A stretch of 64,000 nucleotides of DNA from Thuidium tamariscinum (lineage: Eukaryota; Streptophyta; Bryopsida; Hypnales; Thuidiaceae): assembly GCA_947034885.2 (NCBI GenBank), contig OX344755.2, positions 9,116,501 to 9,180,500 of the forward strand, given 5' to 3'. Positions 1 to 11,573 of this stretch are shown here, one piece after another. The position numbers and the translations under genes are program-made. The stretch's first letter is position 1. Every line of letters starts with the position of its first letter. The notes below the pieces were generated by a model. It had not been told where the DNA came from, made no database searches, and saw nothing but the letters and a program-made list of their open reading frames with translations.

Positions 1-334
1 AGCTTGGCGCTGCCAGAAACTAAGTGTCTGGTTTCAGAGCACCAAAGTTGTACTCCGGAGTATCATTCAAGACTTCAAGTGCGCAAACTGTATGAAACCC
101 TCTGAATTCTATAACTGGTTTATGTGCCCTCAAGAATAAGTAAATCCTACAAGTACGGCAGATCGAGCGAACTTCTCCACTGTATAACATTGCATAACCA
201 GGAATGATCCTCCCCATGCTAGGAATATAATATACTTTGCTACATACGTGAGAGGAATTTAACCCTTAACCCCTAAGGCCCTAAAGAATCATTTGTCCTT
301 TCACGAGACAATTTGGGTTTGCATAGGTTCCTTT

Positions 335-1187
335 GGGTGATTGCAAGAAACATTTGTATTATTTGTTGTGTCTTTTATCTTTAGCATTGTTTTATTTTCT
401 GTACTACAAGTCACCTCTAGTATTATTTAAGACATAGAATATGACATTTAGATAGTTGATTGGATTTCAAATTTACTATTTAAATGACTTGTAATGCTCA
501 TTAGTGAACGGCAAGGATGAATGGCAATTCTTGATTTTGCCATGAAAACAAATTTCATGAACAAATTGAAGGCACTATGGGTCCCTAGTAGTACTATTGA
601 GTCTTCTTGTATACTTTGAAATACTATTTTCAGCCACATGCTACAATATACATTTGAAAATGAAAATTTTGCATTTCTATTTTTTTAGATTAAAATTTTA
701 TTTGAAAAATTCATTTGAAAAATGGCCATTGTTAGTTTGTTACCAACTAAAGGCAAAGATAGAATATCAAAGCTAAAACTAAAAAAAAACACTTTTAACT
801 CAACATAAATTCAACTTGAATAATGTACACTTCAGGCCAATATAAAACACATTTAGAAAATGGTTTTGGAAATCCATCTTCTGAGAACGTTTATTTCTAT
901 TAGAAGACTTAGTCTACCAAATTTAATAATGTTATTCTTCAAAAAAGGTACTCAATACTACTAAAAACCATCAGAATTATATGTGTGACATATGTTCAAA
1001 ATTCAATCCCCCATAATTTATCATTTGAAAAATATTTGAAAAAATTTAGGTAATATCTTTTATGCTTGAGGGAGCTTTGATCCAAATTTCACATTCATTT
1101 AATCATTTCTGCAATATTTATGGCATAAAACAACTTTTGCATGCAATGTGTGATGCAAAATAGTAGAAGTGTATCTTGCAATCACCC
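335..1187. mobile_element. Foldback-family element, copy 1 (degenerate)
   Basis: The left end is GGGTGATTGCAAGAAAC and the right end is its near inverted copy (CTTGCAATCACCC). The terminal ~30 bases pair with about five mismatches. The flanking 4-mers CTTT and CTAT agree at three of four bases. The interior is AT-rich, non-coding and less palindromic than in other copies. Confidence 0.6.
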
Positions 1188-1241
1188 CTATATAATTTGT
1201 ATTTGAGTTGGTGGCCAAAAGCAAAATGTATGGCACAATAA

Positions 1242-2264
1242 GGGTGATTGCAAGAAAAAATTGAAGCCTTTTGTCACAACCTAGTTTTTGATTTCTTTTT
1301 TGGCCATAACTTTTGTAATTTAACTCTAAATGATTCAAAATTTATTGGGAAGCTACTCATAGCTATTATGTATCTATAATGAATTTTGAAGATTTTTCAA
1401 AAATAATTTATTATTTTTAAATAGCCCCAAAAATTTCTCACAATACTTGATTTAAAGATTTTTAACACCATTTATCTTCAAGAAAATGAATTTTGACCTA
1501 AAATTTGGAGAAGATAGTCTCTTAGTAGACTTATAGCTATTGTCCAAAGAAATTCAAAAAATAGTTATTTGTATGTATTGTAGAAGTCTACAAAGAGAGC
1601 TTCATTCTACATTTTTTTCCAAAGATATAAAACATTACTTTGGTGAGTTTTTTAGTCAAATCTCATTACCAAATTTTTTTTTCAAGTGATGTATTTATAT
1701 ATATAATTTTTAAATCCTATTTTTTACAAATTAAAATGTCACAAATTGTATTTTCTTCATCAGGATTCTATGAGAATTCTACATCCAAAGTTTCGATGAA
1801 GAAAATACAACTTGAGACATTTTAATTTGTAAAAAAAAGGATTTTTCTTTAAAAAAATACATAAAAATATTAAACTTGAAAAAACTTCTTGGTGATGAAA
1901 TTTGACTAAAAAATTCACCAAAGTAATATTTTATACTTTTGGAAAAAAATGCAAAATGAAGCTCTCTTTGTAGACTTCTACAATACATAAAAAAATAACT
2001 ATTTTTTGAATTCTTTTGAATAAAAGCTATAAGTCTACTAAGAGACCTGCATCATCTCCAAATTTTAGGTCAAAATTTGGTTTTTTGGAGATAAATGGTG
2101 CTAAAAACCCCTATATTGAGTATTGTGAGAAATTTTTGAGGCTATTTAAAAATTATAAATTATTTTTGAAAAATATCCAAAATTCATCATTAATACATAA
2201 TATCTATGAGTAGCTTCTTTATAAATTTTGAATCATTTGAAGCTAAAGTTTCTTGCAATCATCC
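1242..2264. mobile_element. Foldback-family element, copy 2, near full-length palindrome
   Basis: Termini are GGGTGATTGCAAGAAA and TTTCTTGCAATCATCC, flanked by perfect 4-bp duplications ATAA (1238-1241 and 2265-2268). The left arm (1242 to ~1740) recurs in inverted orientation in the right arm (~1790 to 2264), so almost the whole 1,023 bp can fold on itself. Examples are AGTCTACAAAGAGAGCTTCA near 1588 and its complement near 1960. The open frames here are mirror images of each other and are not genes. Confidence 0.88.
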
Positions 2265-2268
2265 ATAA

Positions 2269-3060
2269 ACAAAAACAGAGGCTTGCGGGTAGCACAAAAA
2301 CAATCACAAAAAGTCAAAATAATTTTTTTACATTTTTTTTCTTCAAAGATTTTTTTTTAACTACATGTGAAGCTTTGATTCATTCTATTTGAATTAATAT
2401 TGAGAAAGTTATGGATGTAGTTTTTTGGGCAATCTAAACATCTTTTTGAAAAAATAATCTTTTGAATTCATTTTTGAATGCAATTTTTAGAATCCTTCCA
2501 AAAAAATTGTAAGACAAGTTTTTGTTTGATTGCTAGAACATCCTCATCATTGAGATTATTGTGATTCAATTCAATCTTAAAGCTATTAATAGTTTAGTTT
2601 TTTTTCAATCTTCAAGCAATCACTGCTTAACAATTTTTTGATGAATGAAAATGACATGTGTTTTTAAGAAAAAAAAATTCCATAGATTTTCATCTTGATT
2701 CTTCAGCATAAACAATTAAAAAATCAAAATCAATTGAGCAAAAATTTTTAATTAAAAAAATCCAAAGCCAAAAAATCTTATCAAGCACGGTGCAAAAACA
2801 CTTGTTTTCTTTAATTTGAATGCAAATATCTTGCAATTTATGAGGTTAAAGTCTCTAAAATTTCTTCTACACATTTATATACAAGTCTAGTATAAGATCC
2901 TATGGTTAGATATTAAAAAATAAAAATTTTAAATTTTTTTCTCTATACAATAGAAATGAGAGTTTTGAGTTTATTTTAATAAGAAAATTGCTTTGGTCCT
3001 TTAGAGGTTAAACACCGAGGTAGACATTTGGTGTCTAATGGATGACAAAGAATCTTTCTC
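2269..3060 (+). repeat. Family B interspersed repeat, copy A
   Basis: AT-rich repeat recognised by matches to 18861-19690 (same strand) and to 27985-28930 and 10258-10500 (opposite strand). Shared landmarks are CACAAAAAGTCAAAAT near the left end, an ACATGTGAAG(C)TTTGATTCA block, TATAAGATCCTATGGTTAGA, and a right end near GGTCCTTTAGAGGTTAA. No coding capacity is visible and the class is unknown. Confidence 0.65.
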
Positions 3061-3094
3061 TATTGGACAAAAATCCAACTATTCATCTTCGGTA

Positions 3095-3290
3095 CACTAC
3101 AAGAAAAAAGGGTGTTTTAAGTATAGTCCTAAGCATAAGATTTTAAGTAATTACTTTTGTAAGAGATTTTCAATAAGAATTTACTAAAAATATGTGTCTC
3201 TTAATAAAATTTTACTAGAAAGACACGTATTTCTAATAAATTCTTGCTGAAAATCTCCTAAAGCTTATTTTTAATTTAATTTGGCAACAT
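3095..3290 (+). mobile_element. CACTA-like element, left portion
   Basis: It starts with CACTACAAGAAAAAAGGG, the typical CACTA terminus. An internal inverted repeat pairs AAGAGATTTTCAATAAGAAT (from 3164) with its complement around 3230-3262. No matching CTTGTAGTG right end is visible, so the right boundary is uncertain and the copy is probably truncated. Confidence 0.5.
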
Positions 3291-3299
3291 CCAAATGTG

Positions 3300-4430
3300 G
3301 TCACTTCAAATACTAATAGACAATTATTACAATATTCAATGCAAAAAAAAATAACAAATGTCCAAGATATATCCATAAAGGGGTGAAAGCACACTATAGA
3401 GGCTACTCATAGATGTTAGGGAGGTGCTTATGGAGGTCCTTAATGGAATATTCCATTCACAAATCATTGCATATTTATCCAAATAGTCCAAATTGGATCC
3501 ATAAATCATTCATGATGGATTCATATAAGACTATTCTACCATAAGTTGTTGATTGTTCATCTAAGAGAGTCTTCAATTCATTTATGATGGGTTGCTTATT
3601 CAATCAAAAAAGCAATGGTTACAACTACATTTTTGTTCTTTTCACTCTTCGAAAGTAAACATATTTACTTTTTTTTTGTCTTATATCAAATAGCTACAAC
3701 TAAAAAACAATGCACTACAATTTTTTTCATATTTTAACTCATATCTAAGAGTTAGAATGAAGATTCTTCAAAAAAAGCAATGGTTACGCTCAAGTTGGCT
3801 CTTTTTAGTGTGCTTTCACCCAAAGCACATATATAAATCTAATTGTAATAGAAATTAACACACAATAGTTTAACTCATGAGATATGTCAATCTCTTAACT
3901 CTAAATTGTAGTAGATTAAGTTGTAGAATTGGAAGTTAGAGACAAGTTAAAATACTCTCTATCCTTAGATGTAGACTTGTGATCCGACTATAAATTGTAA
4001 GACATTTAGAATATAAGTGTTCATGTTCTTTTTGATTTGGAGTAACAAAAATGTACAAAGGCTATTACCATCCACTTTGTATAAACTGAAAGCTGAAAAA
4101 TCTTTTTGAAAATAAAAAAAAAGACTTTGTTTCTTCAAGATGGCATTTGCCAACATCAATTTTCAATGATTGCAATGAAATATAATACAATGTTCAAGTT
4201 TTAGAATGTTGAAGTTATCATGCAAAGAAAAAATTTAAAAATTGCAAATTGATTTAGTGAATTTTTTCTTTGGAGCAAATTTCCTAGGTACAATAGGCAT
4301 GTCGTCTAGATTCTATGAGATTGCAACTATTTGCAGCAGTTGAGTCATGACCACACTTGGAGTGTGTTCATAGGTTTCAGAATGGTGTCAAAAGTGACCT
4401 CAAAGTCACAAAGTAGTGGCTTGCATCATA
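3300..4430. other. AT-rich intergenic DNA
   Basis: No gene, RNA or complete element is recognised. Two stretches near 3610 and 3775 share AAAAAGCAATGGTTAC, a hint of a decayed repeat. Confidence 0.5.
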
Positions 4431-4450
4431 ATAAGTGGTAATCAATGCAA

Positions 4451-4651
4451 CAACACTAGTATGTGAGAATAGAAGTGTGAGCTTATGAGCCTTGAGCCTA
4501 AATATAAGTAAGTATTCTACAATCATTGAAGGTGTTTAGAACATAGATACAATATAACCATTGAGGTGTCTATAATATAGACCTATACTATAAGTGTATA
4601 GAATTCTAGGCTTATAAGCTTACACTTTCTATACTCACATACTAGCAACCA
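4451..4651. repeat. Small foldback flanked by a 14-bp direct repeat
   Basis: The ends pair as inverted repeats: ACTAGTATGTGAG...GTGTGAGCTTATGAGCCT on the left against AGGCTTATAAGCTTACAC...CTCACATACTAG on the right. TGGTAATCAATGCA occurs perfectly on both sides (from 4437 and from 4652). No coding capacity. Confidence 0.6.
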
Positions 4652-4720
4652 TGGTAATCAATGCACTTAAAGGCAAACAAATAGAATGTACTAATTGAAT
4701 GACTTGATTTGTAGATTATA

Positions 4721-5160
4721 CACTATTAGAATTGGGAGGTATAAATGATTGCAAAGAATGAGTGCAAAATACTAATTTTGAACAAAAATGACTGCAGAAT
4801 GATTTGGGGCTTTGGAGTCATTGTAGACAAGTCATTTTTTAAATGACTGTGATTTTATTATCACCATCCTTTCTAAACTTGGATGGATAATGGATTAGAG
4901 AGTCTATGTGGCTAATGAGGTGGACAAACAAATTTTTAGGAAGACTAAGCAAGTGTCCATTTTCTAAGGAACTTTTACTAACATGGACATCCATGTTAGC
5001 TACTTTTGTAGTCTTTTTGTAGTTGTGATATAGTCTACGCATTGTTGACTAGACATCTATTTCAAAATCATATAGAAGTCATTTTATAGTTGAGATATAA
5101 TTTGCGTGCTGGTAACATTGACATTTATGTGAAAGTTATGTAAAAGTCATTATGTAGTCA
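4721..5160 (+). mobile_element. Decayed CACTA relative
   Basis: It begins CACTATTAGAATTGGGAGG and continues GTATAAATGATTGC, similar to the CACTA elements at 14451 and 38364. The stretch AAGTGTCCATTTTCTAAGGA near 4950 and its surroundings match 38585-38625. No right end is recognised. Confidence 0.5.
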
Positions 5161-6139
5161 TTCAAGAGTTGTTGTGGTATTCTTGGACTATCAAGATGGA
5201 TTGCCATGTGGCAAGACATTCCATGGTCATTCTTAAGTAACATGAAATTAGAGTTCCAATCACTCTTCAAGGACGCAAAAAGTAATTTTCTTGTCATTTT
5301 TAATTTGTGGCGTTGCATGCAAAAAAGACTACATTGACAATTGTATAAGGAGCACTCACTTTGCATTCATATATGAATACATTCAAAGTTTTACAATAAT
5401 ACACCATATACAATAATTATACCATATACAACACACTATACACTATACACCATGCATCATTCAAAAGTCACTTAGTGTGTAAGTATAAATAGATGCAATG
5501 ATAAGCCCTTTGTAGAAGTAGGATATTAGTAGGCAAGACAAAGCTTGTGGGATCATATGTAAAATGTAGGAAGTATATTATAAGTAATATTTCAAACCTC
5601 ATTGATGCATAGAATATTAACTTTTTCAAAAAACTTTGAACTAATGAAAGTTGAAGAATCATTCTTACTTTCTATTATAAAAATTTACTTTAAATTTTGA
5701 ACTTTACATAAAAAGTTATAGACAAATTTTCTAAAAAATGTAGAAAAGATTGGTGTAGAAAGAGCTTGTGAGTCACTTATTTGACTTTCCTCAAACAAGG
5801 ATGTATGTAGTTGTGATAAGTCTCTTCACTTCATGCAAGGAAAGTGTGATGATGAATGTAGAAAATGTTTGTAGATAGCACAATGAATCACAATGCATAA
5901 GGCTCTAAAGTAGTAATAAAGTAGTTGTGCATTAATTTGAGACTTCTAAGCAATTGTTTGGCAATGATAGGAAGTCATTTCATTGTAGTAAAACTAGAGT
6001 GGTGATGTTGTCATTTGCATATGGAGGAAATAGGATTTAAAAATTTCTAGTAGTGGTCCTTTCTAAATATCCTAGTATACATTTATTGTGACCCCCAAAC
6101 TTAATTCAAATGAGAATCATATAAAGTGTTCACAAGTAG
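5161..6139. other. AT-rich DNA with a partial hairpin-repeat copy and a simple repeat
   Basis: Around 5390-5460 lies a degenerate CACTATA/CCATATACA simple repeat. From about 5480 to 5760 the sequence resembles one arm of the hairpin repeat at 26813-27462 (shared AGTAGG-ATA-TAGTAGGCAAGACAA). No gene is recognised. Confidence 0.45.
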
Positions 6140-7521
6140 TACACTGGGATCGCAATCAAAATGGCATTTGGGGATCTGTAGTGAAAACAATTTCAACTCT
6201 GCTAACTTTGACAGCCTTCCAAGAGCTCAAAAATTGATATTTTACTATGAAATTTTTTTTACAACATAATCTATAAGTTAATAACATACATGAAAAATTT
6301 CAATCCAAAAGATTTACACAAAAAAAGATATTCAAAATCTACCAACATGTGTAGTGGTGAGAAACATTTCACTACTTTCAACTTTGACACCTTCCCAAGG
6401 ATTGATTTTTTTTTTTGCCATGAAATTTTTGGCATGAAATAATATCTGTGTTTCTAATATGTTTGAAAATTTTCAAGGTACAAAAAAAAGATATTTGAAA
6501 TCTCTCAACATGTGTAGTTTTGAGAATTTTTTTCCAATTGTCAACTTTGACACCCTCCCAAGGGTTGAAAAATTGATTTCTTTCCATGAATTTTTTTTCT
6601 AAAGTCATCTCTATGTTGAAAACATGTGTTCCAAATTTCAAGTTCAAATGAATTACCAAAAAAGATATACAAAATCTCTCAACATGTATAGTTGTGAGGA
6701 GGAGTTTTTGAGCCCTTAGTATAGTATTATTTTGTGGAGCAAAGTTTGACACGGATGTAAAACTCAACCTCACAACTACACATGTTGGGAGATTTTGAAT
6801 ATCTTTTTTTGGGTAGGTATTTTGAACTTCAAATTTAAAATGTATATTACCAATGTAGAGGTGATCTTATGCAAAAAAAATCATGTTAAATAGACAAATT
6901 TTCAGCCCTTGGAAGGGTGTCAAAGTTGGCAATAGTGAAAATTTTCTTACAGCTACACATATTGGGAGATTTTGTATATCTTTTTTTTGGTAATTCATTT
7001 GAACTTGAAATTTGGAAAACATGTTTTCAACATAAAGGTGACTTCACAAAAAAAAACTCATGGAAAGAAACTAATTTTTCAACCCTTGGGAGGGTGTCAA
7101 AATTGAAAATTATGAAAATTTTCTCAAAACTACACATGTTGGGAGATTTCAAATATCTTTTTTTAAATTGATATTTTAACCTTGAAATTTTTTATAAATA
7201 TTAAAAACATGGATTTTATTTCATGCAAAAAATTTCATGCAAGAAAAAAAAGCTCAATCCTTGGGAGGGTGTCAAAGTTGAAAGTAGCAAAATGTTTCTC
7301 ACCACTACACATGTTGGTAGATTTTTTATATATCTTTTCTTATGTAAGTCTTTTGGCCTTGAAATTGTCATGCATGTTATTTACTTATAGATAATGTTGT
7401 TAAAAAAATTTCACACTAAAATATTGATTTTTGAGCTCTTGGGAGGCTATGAAAGTTGGTAAAGTTGAAATTGTTTTCAATGTAGATCCCAAAACGCCAT
7501 TTTGATTGGGACCCCACTGTA
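6140..7521. mobile_element. 1.4-kb palindrome with tandemly built arms
   Basis: The ends pair as TACACTGGGATCGCAATC on the left against TACAGTGGGGTCCCAATC read inward from the right. Each arm holds three to four degenerate units of about 150-190 bp with CAACTTTGACACCCTCCCAA and CAACATGTGTAGT in the left arm. The complements TTGGGAGGGTGTCAAAGTTG and ACTACACATGTTGGGAG appear in the right arm. The centre lies near 6750. A TA dinucleotide bounds both ends. No coding capacity; most open frames here are mirror images. Confidence 0.75.
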
Positions 7522-10257
7522 CAACGACAATGGCATATATTTTCAGAAGTATTAGTGGCATATCAATAGGAATTTAAGCAAATCATACAAATAGACCTTT
7601 AAGAAGAAAATATTATACACCAACAAAGACAAAGGCCATCAACAATACTTCATTTCAAAGAAAAAGATTGAAAAAGTATTCTATTAGAAAAAATGTTTTA
7701 AAAATATATAAACCACATACAATAAAGATTTTGGACCCCCTTCTTGTTGAATATTGATATGCAAGGGTCATCAAAATGTATTTTCTATAAATGATTGACT
7801 TGGAACATATGTCATTTGAATTCACTTTTCAATCTATCTTAAAAGTCATATTATATATCATTTGAAGTGAAAATTTTGGGCATTGGGTGCATATTGCATA
7901 GAAATCTTTGACCGTAAATGAATCTCATCTTTTGTACATATTCATATATGAGTCATATTTATGATTACAAAGCAACTTGCATATTGTGGAAAGCGTAGAG
8001 TTAGTGCAACTACAAAAGCAAAAGCAAGCCAGGGTGACTGAAAATTTACTATCACAATCCAAATCTTTGTGATTATACTTTCATTTTTGAAGATTAAAAA
8101 AACATATGGTATAATCAAAAGGGCTCATTTATATGTAATATACTTAATTACAACCCTCACTAAGTAAATTAAATAAATTTTTATTATTTTATGTATTATG
8201 GACTATTTAGTTTTTGCTGAAGGATTGTTACAGTCCATTGATTTTTATAAAATGATTCTTGAATTCATACAAAAATATAAAATATCTTTTTTATGTTTGA
8301 AGAATATGAAAATTATATTCGTATTAATGGAATTGTTGTGTATTTTAATAGAATTTATATTGCATTCTTTGAAGAAAGGACTTTTATGTATCATTGTTTC
8401 ATTAGTAATAGTGTTTATTTTGTGAGTTACATTAGACAAACCTAAAATCAACTTTACGTAAATCTAGCTTTTCAAAATTATTGTAATAAATATCTCTAAG
8501 GATGGCCAAACTTTCAATAGAGTGGATTATAACCAATTCTATAATTTATTGAAATAAATACAAATTTGATGTCATTTTTGAATAATTTTTAAATATAAAT
8601 ACAAAAATAAAATAATAATAATAATAAAACTCATTTATAAAGAAATTATAGGAAAAAAATCAAAAGATTTAGAAGTCATATGCAAAAGAATGAAATGAAC
8701 TTTTATGATTGTACTTTTGCCAACTTTGGGTCCCCCTAGCTTGCTATTGTCCACAAAAGTGTTAGTTATTGTTCATCAAAAACCAAACATGTAGCCATTT
8801 TTTGCCTACATTTATGTTCGTAAATTTTTGGTTGTAGTATGCTCCAAAATTAAAACAAGATGGACCTAGAAGCTGTGTGCAAGTGAAGGTGAATTTACCT
8901 TAGTAGTTGTACTATAGTCATTCAAGAGTGATTGAAGTCCATGTACTAATAAAACTACTATATCCATCTTTTGTATATTAAATCTTAGCCACATTGTTTC
9001 ACACATTGTAACTATATCAAATCTTCTACAATTTTACTATAATTTTAGAATTATAGAGATAATGGATTGAAAAAATTAAAATAAGATGCATGATATCAAC
9101 TATTTAGTATTTTTATTTTTTAATTAATAATATGATTTTGTTAATTATCACAATAAAAGTTTTATGTTTGTTTTTTAACTTTGTAGTATCCCAAATTAAT
9201 GATTGAGAGGAGAGATTCAAGGGCCATGTTCCTCCTTTGACATTAAATAATTGAAGCAATACAACTAAAATTAGTAAACATAGTCACCAATAGCTATATA
9301 CAAAGACAATTGCTTCACACATGTATTTGTGGACATCCAAATATAATTGGTCTCTAATTCTTTCATGTAATCTCATCTCCACAAAGTATATAAAGATGGT
9401 TGATTTTTAAGTTTCTAAGTTTTTAGATTTTTCTATTTATTATTTATTTAATAATTTTATATCATTGTATTAGATTATTTCTTTATATTTAACACTTTCT
9501 TAGCTATCCTATTTAAAAAATTATTTTGTATTTGATATTACTAGGATATATAATATCCTTAAATGCCTAAATATTTTTTCTATTTTTCTTTACAAATAGT
9601 ATTGAAATTTCAATTTAAAAATTCCTTTGAAAGTATCAATAGTATTGGACCAAAATGTAACAAATAATATGAGTGATCTATGAAATCATACTTTTCATTA
9701 ACTTGATAGTTTTGATATAATTGTTCTTTGTAAGAAATAAAATAAAAAATTGAAATCTATATTAGTATATTTAGTTATCTACTTCAATTGCCCTAATTGT
9801 AGCACAAAGATATGAAAGAGCAATGTCTGCGTGCGCACACATCAATTTAGATCCAGATAAAAATAAAAAAATTTGGCCAATACTTTTGACAATTACCTAT
9901 TGAATTTAAAACCTTTTTGTCAAAGAGGTAAATAAAGGTAGAGATACAATATTTTAGAATTTTAAGTAATACTAACTTTGGCTAACACCTTATACAAAAA
10001 GTAATTAACTATGTTAAAATCTTACAACCAATCATTAATTACACTGACATATGTTTCAATGCCATTAGCTAGGTCCCAATAATCAAGCATTGAACAAATG
10101 ATTAGAGGAGTTTTTAACCTCCAAGAGACAATTTCAATGTGTTTCCTAAATTGTTCCCACTGCTACAAACTAGCTATTGCTAGTTTGAGTTTTTGATTCT
10201 AAGAAAAATTAAAAAATTATTAATTTTCAAAAATTTCAAAATGTATTGAAAAAAATG
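7522..10257. other. AT-rich intergenic DNA
   Basis: No gene or complete element is recognised. A short (ATA)n run lies near 8610. The complementary open frames around 8200-8450 lack any recognisable domain. Confidence 0.5.
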
Positions 10258-10500
10258 ATTTTAACCCCTTAAGTTCCTTAACTACATTTAGTCCAAAAAT
10301 AGTCAAAACTTGCGATTTCTAGTACCAATATCAAATTCTTTTAGGAAATACTTTTTGAGATTTTTAACCATAGGATCTTATAGTAAATTGGTTTGAGAAC
10401 ATGTGGAAAAAACTTTAGAGTTTTTTACCATGTAAATTGCAAGATATTAGTGTTTGAATGTTCAAAAATTATTTTTTAAACCTTGCTCTTCAACAAGCGA
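10258..10500 (-). repeat. Family B interspersed repeat, copy D (partial)
   Basis: Reads as the complement of the right part of copies A and B: AACCCCTTAAGTTCC, then CCATAGGATCTTATA, then AAATTGCAAGATATTAGTG. Confidence 0.55.
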
Positions 10501-10519
10501 TGATCACATGAAAAGTGAT

Positions 10520-11100
10520 TCAAAATAGTTGTACTTCTTTTGGTTCATTGTCACTGTTGAGGCCAAGTAGGATGCTTGCCTACAATATTTCAAATTATTT
10601 TGAATTGTACAACATATAGAAAGAAAATAGTAAATAGAAAGAACTAACAAATGATTCAAAATACAAAATTGTTAGGAATTTCTTTAAGGAATTGCCAATT
10701 GCCAATTCCAATGGCTGAAATGTTGTAATAAACAATATACATCCTATAATTTAATTTTTTTTGAAAATATTGAAAATAGAGTAAAATAAAGGACTTCAAA
10801 GTTTATTTTAGACTAGAGAATTCATAACTACCTACAATCAAAAACTTCTCATAATTTTTTATTCCTTTATCAAAATGAAACGATTCAAAGCTTTCCACAC
10901 AATCATTAATGAAAAAAAATCAATGTAGACTATAATATTTTCAAATTTCTTGATTTTTAGTATTCATCAAAGATATTGCTTGCCTCCATGTTCTATTAGA
11001 ATTTGGGCCCAAAATATGAAAATCTCTAGTCACATGTACCTACCCGAACTTGCTATGTTGCCAAATTTCTTAGATTTGTTCTTTAGGGGTTATAAATTTT
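10520..11100 (-). repeat. Family F interspersed repeat, uninterrupted copy
   Basis: This stretch is the reverse complement of 33815-34147 joined to 35338-35550. Shared blocks include TTGTACAACATATAG, GGAATTG(C)CAATT, CTTCAAAGTTTATTTTAGA, and ATGAAAATCTCTAGTCACATGT. It gives the empty-site version of the insertion at 34148-35329. Confidence 0.7.
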
Positions 11101-11219
11101 TTACAATTTAAAATAAATAATGAATTAATATTATGTGATGTGGTAGTTGCTTGACTATATTAGATTGCTAATGTGGTAGTATTTCCAATGTTCCTACAAC
11201 ATTCCCAACATTCAAGAAC

Positions 11220-11573
11220 CATAAGAGGATTTTCAGTTGGTTTACAAGACTGCGAATTCACAAACGCTGGGAACGCATTCGCAACGCTGGGAACACAGTG
11301 CTGATGTGGTCGAGCGACTGCCACATCAGAAAATACTAATTAATTAATTATTTAATATTTTAAAAATATTTTCTTGAAAAAAAAATATTTTAAATCATTT
11401 TCTTTCTTTTTTAAACATTCTGAAATTTATTGAAAAAAAATATTTTATTTTATTTTTTCAAAATTCAAAAATTCAGACTAGCAGGGGGCATGGACGGCTG
11501 GTCTACAGCAGTGGGAACAATTTCTGGAAACACCCTTGAAACAGTCTTCTTGGGGGCCAGAAATCCTCTTATG
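11220..11573. mobile_element. TIR element (CATAAGAGGATTT family)
   Basis: Inverted termini CATAAGAGGATTTTCAG and (complement) CATAAGAGGATTTCTGG. The interior holds GGTCGAGCGACTGCCACATCA, shared with the element at 30999. It is GC-richer at the ends and AT-rich in the middle. The target duplication is unclear. Confidence 0.65.

Noticed and set aside
1640-1988. Overlapping open frames on both strands
   Set aside because: They are the two mirror-image arms of foldback copy 2, not genes.
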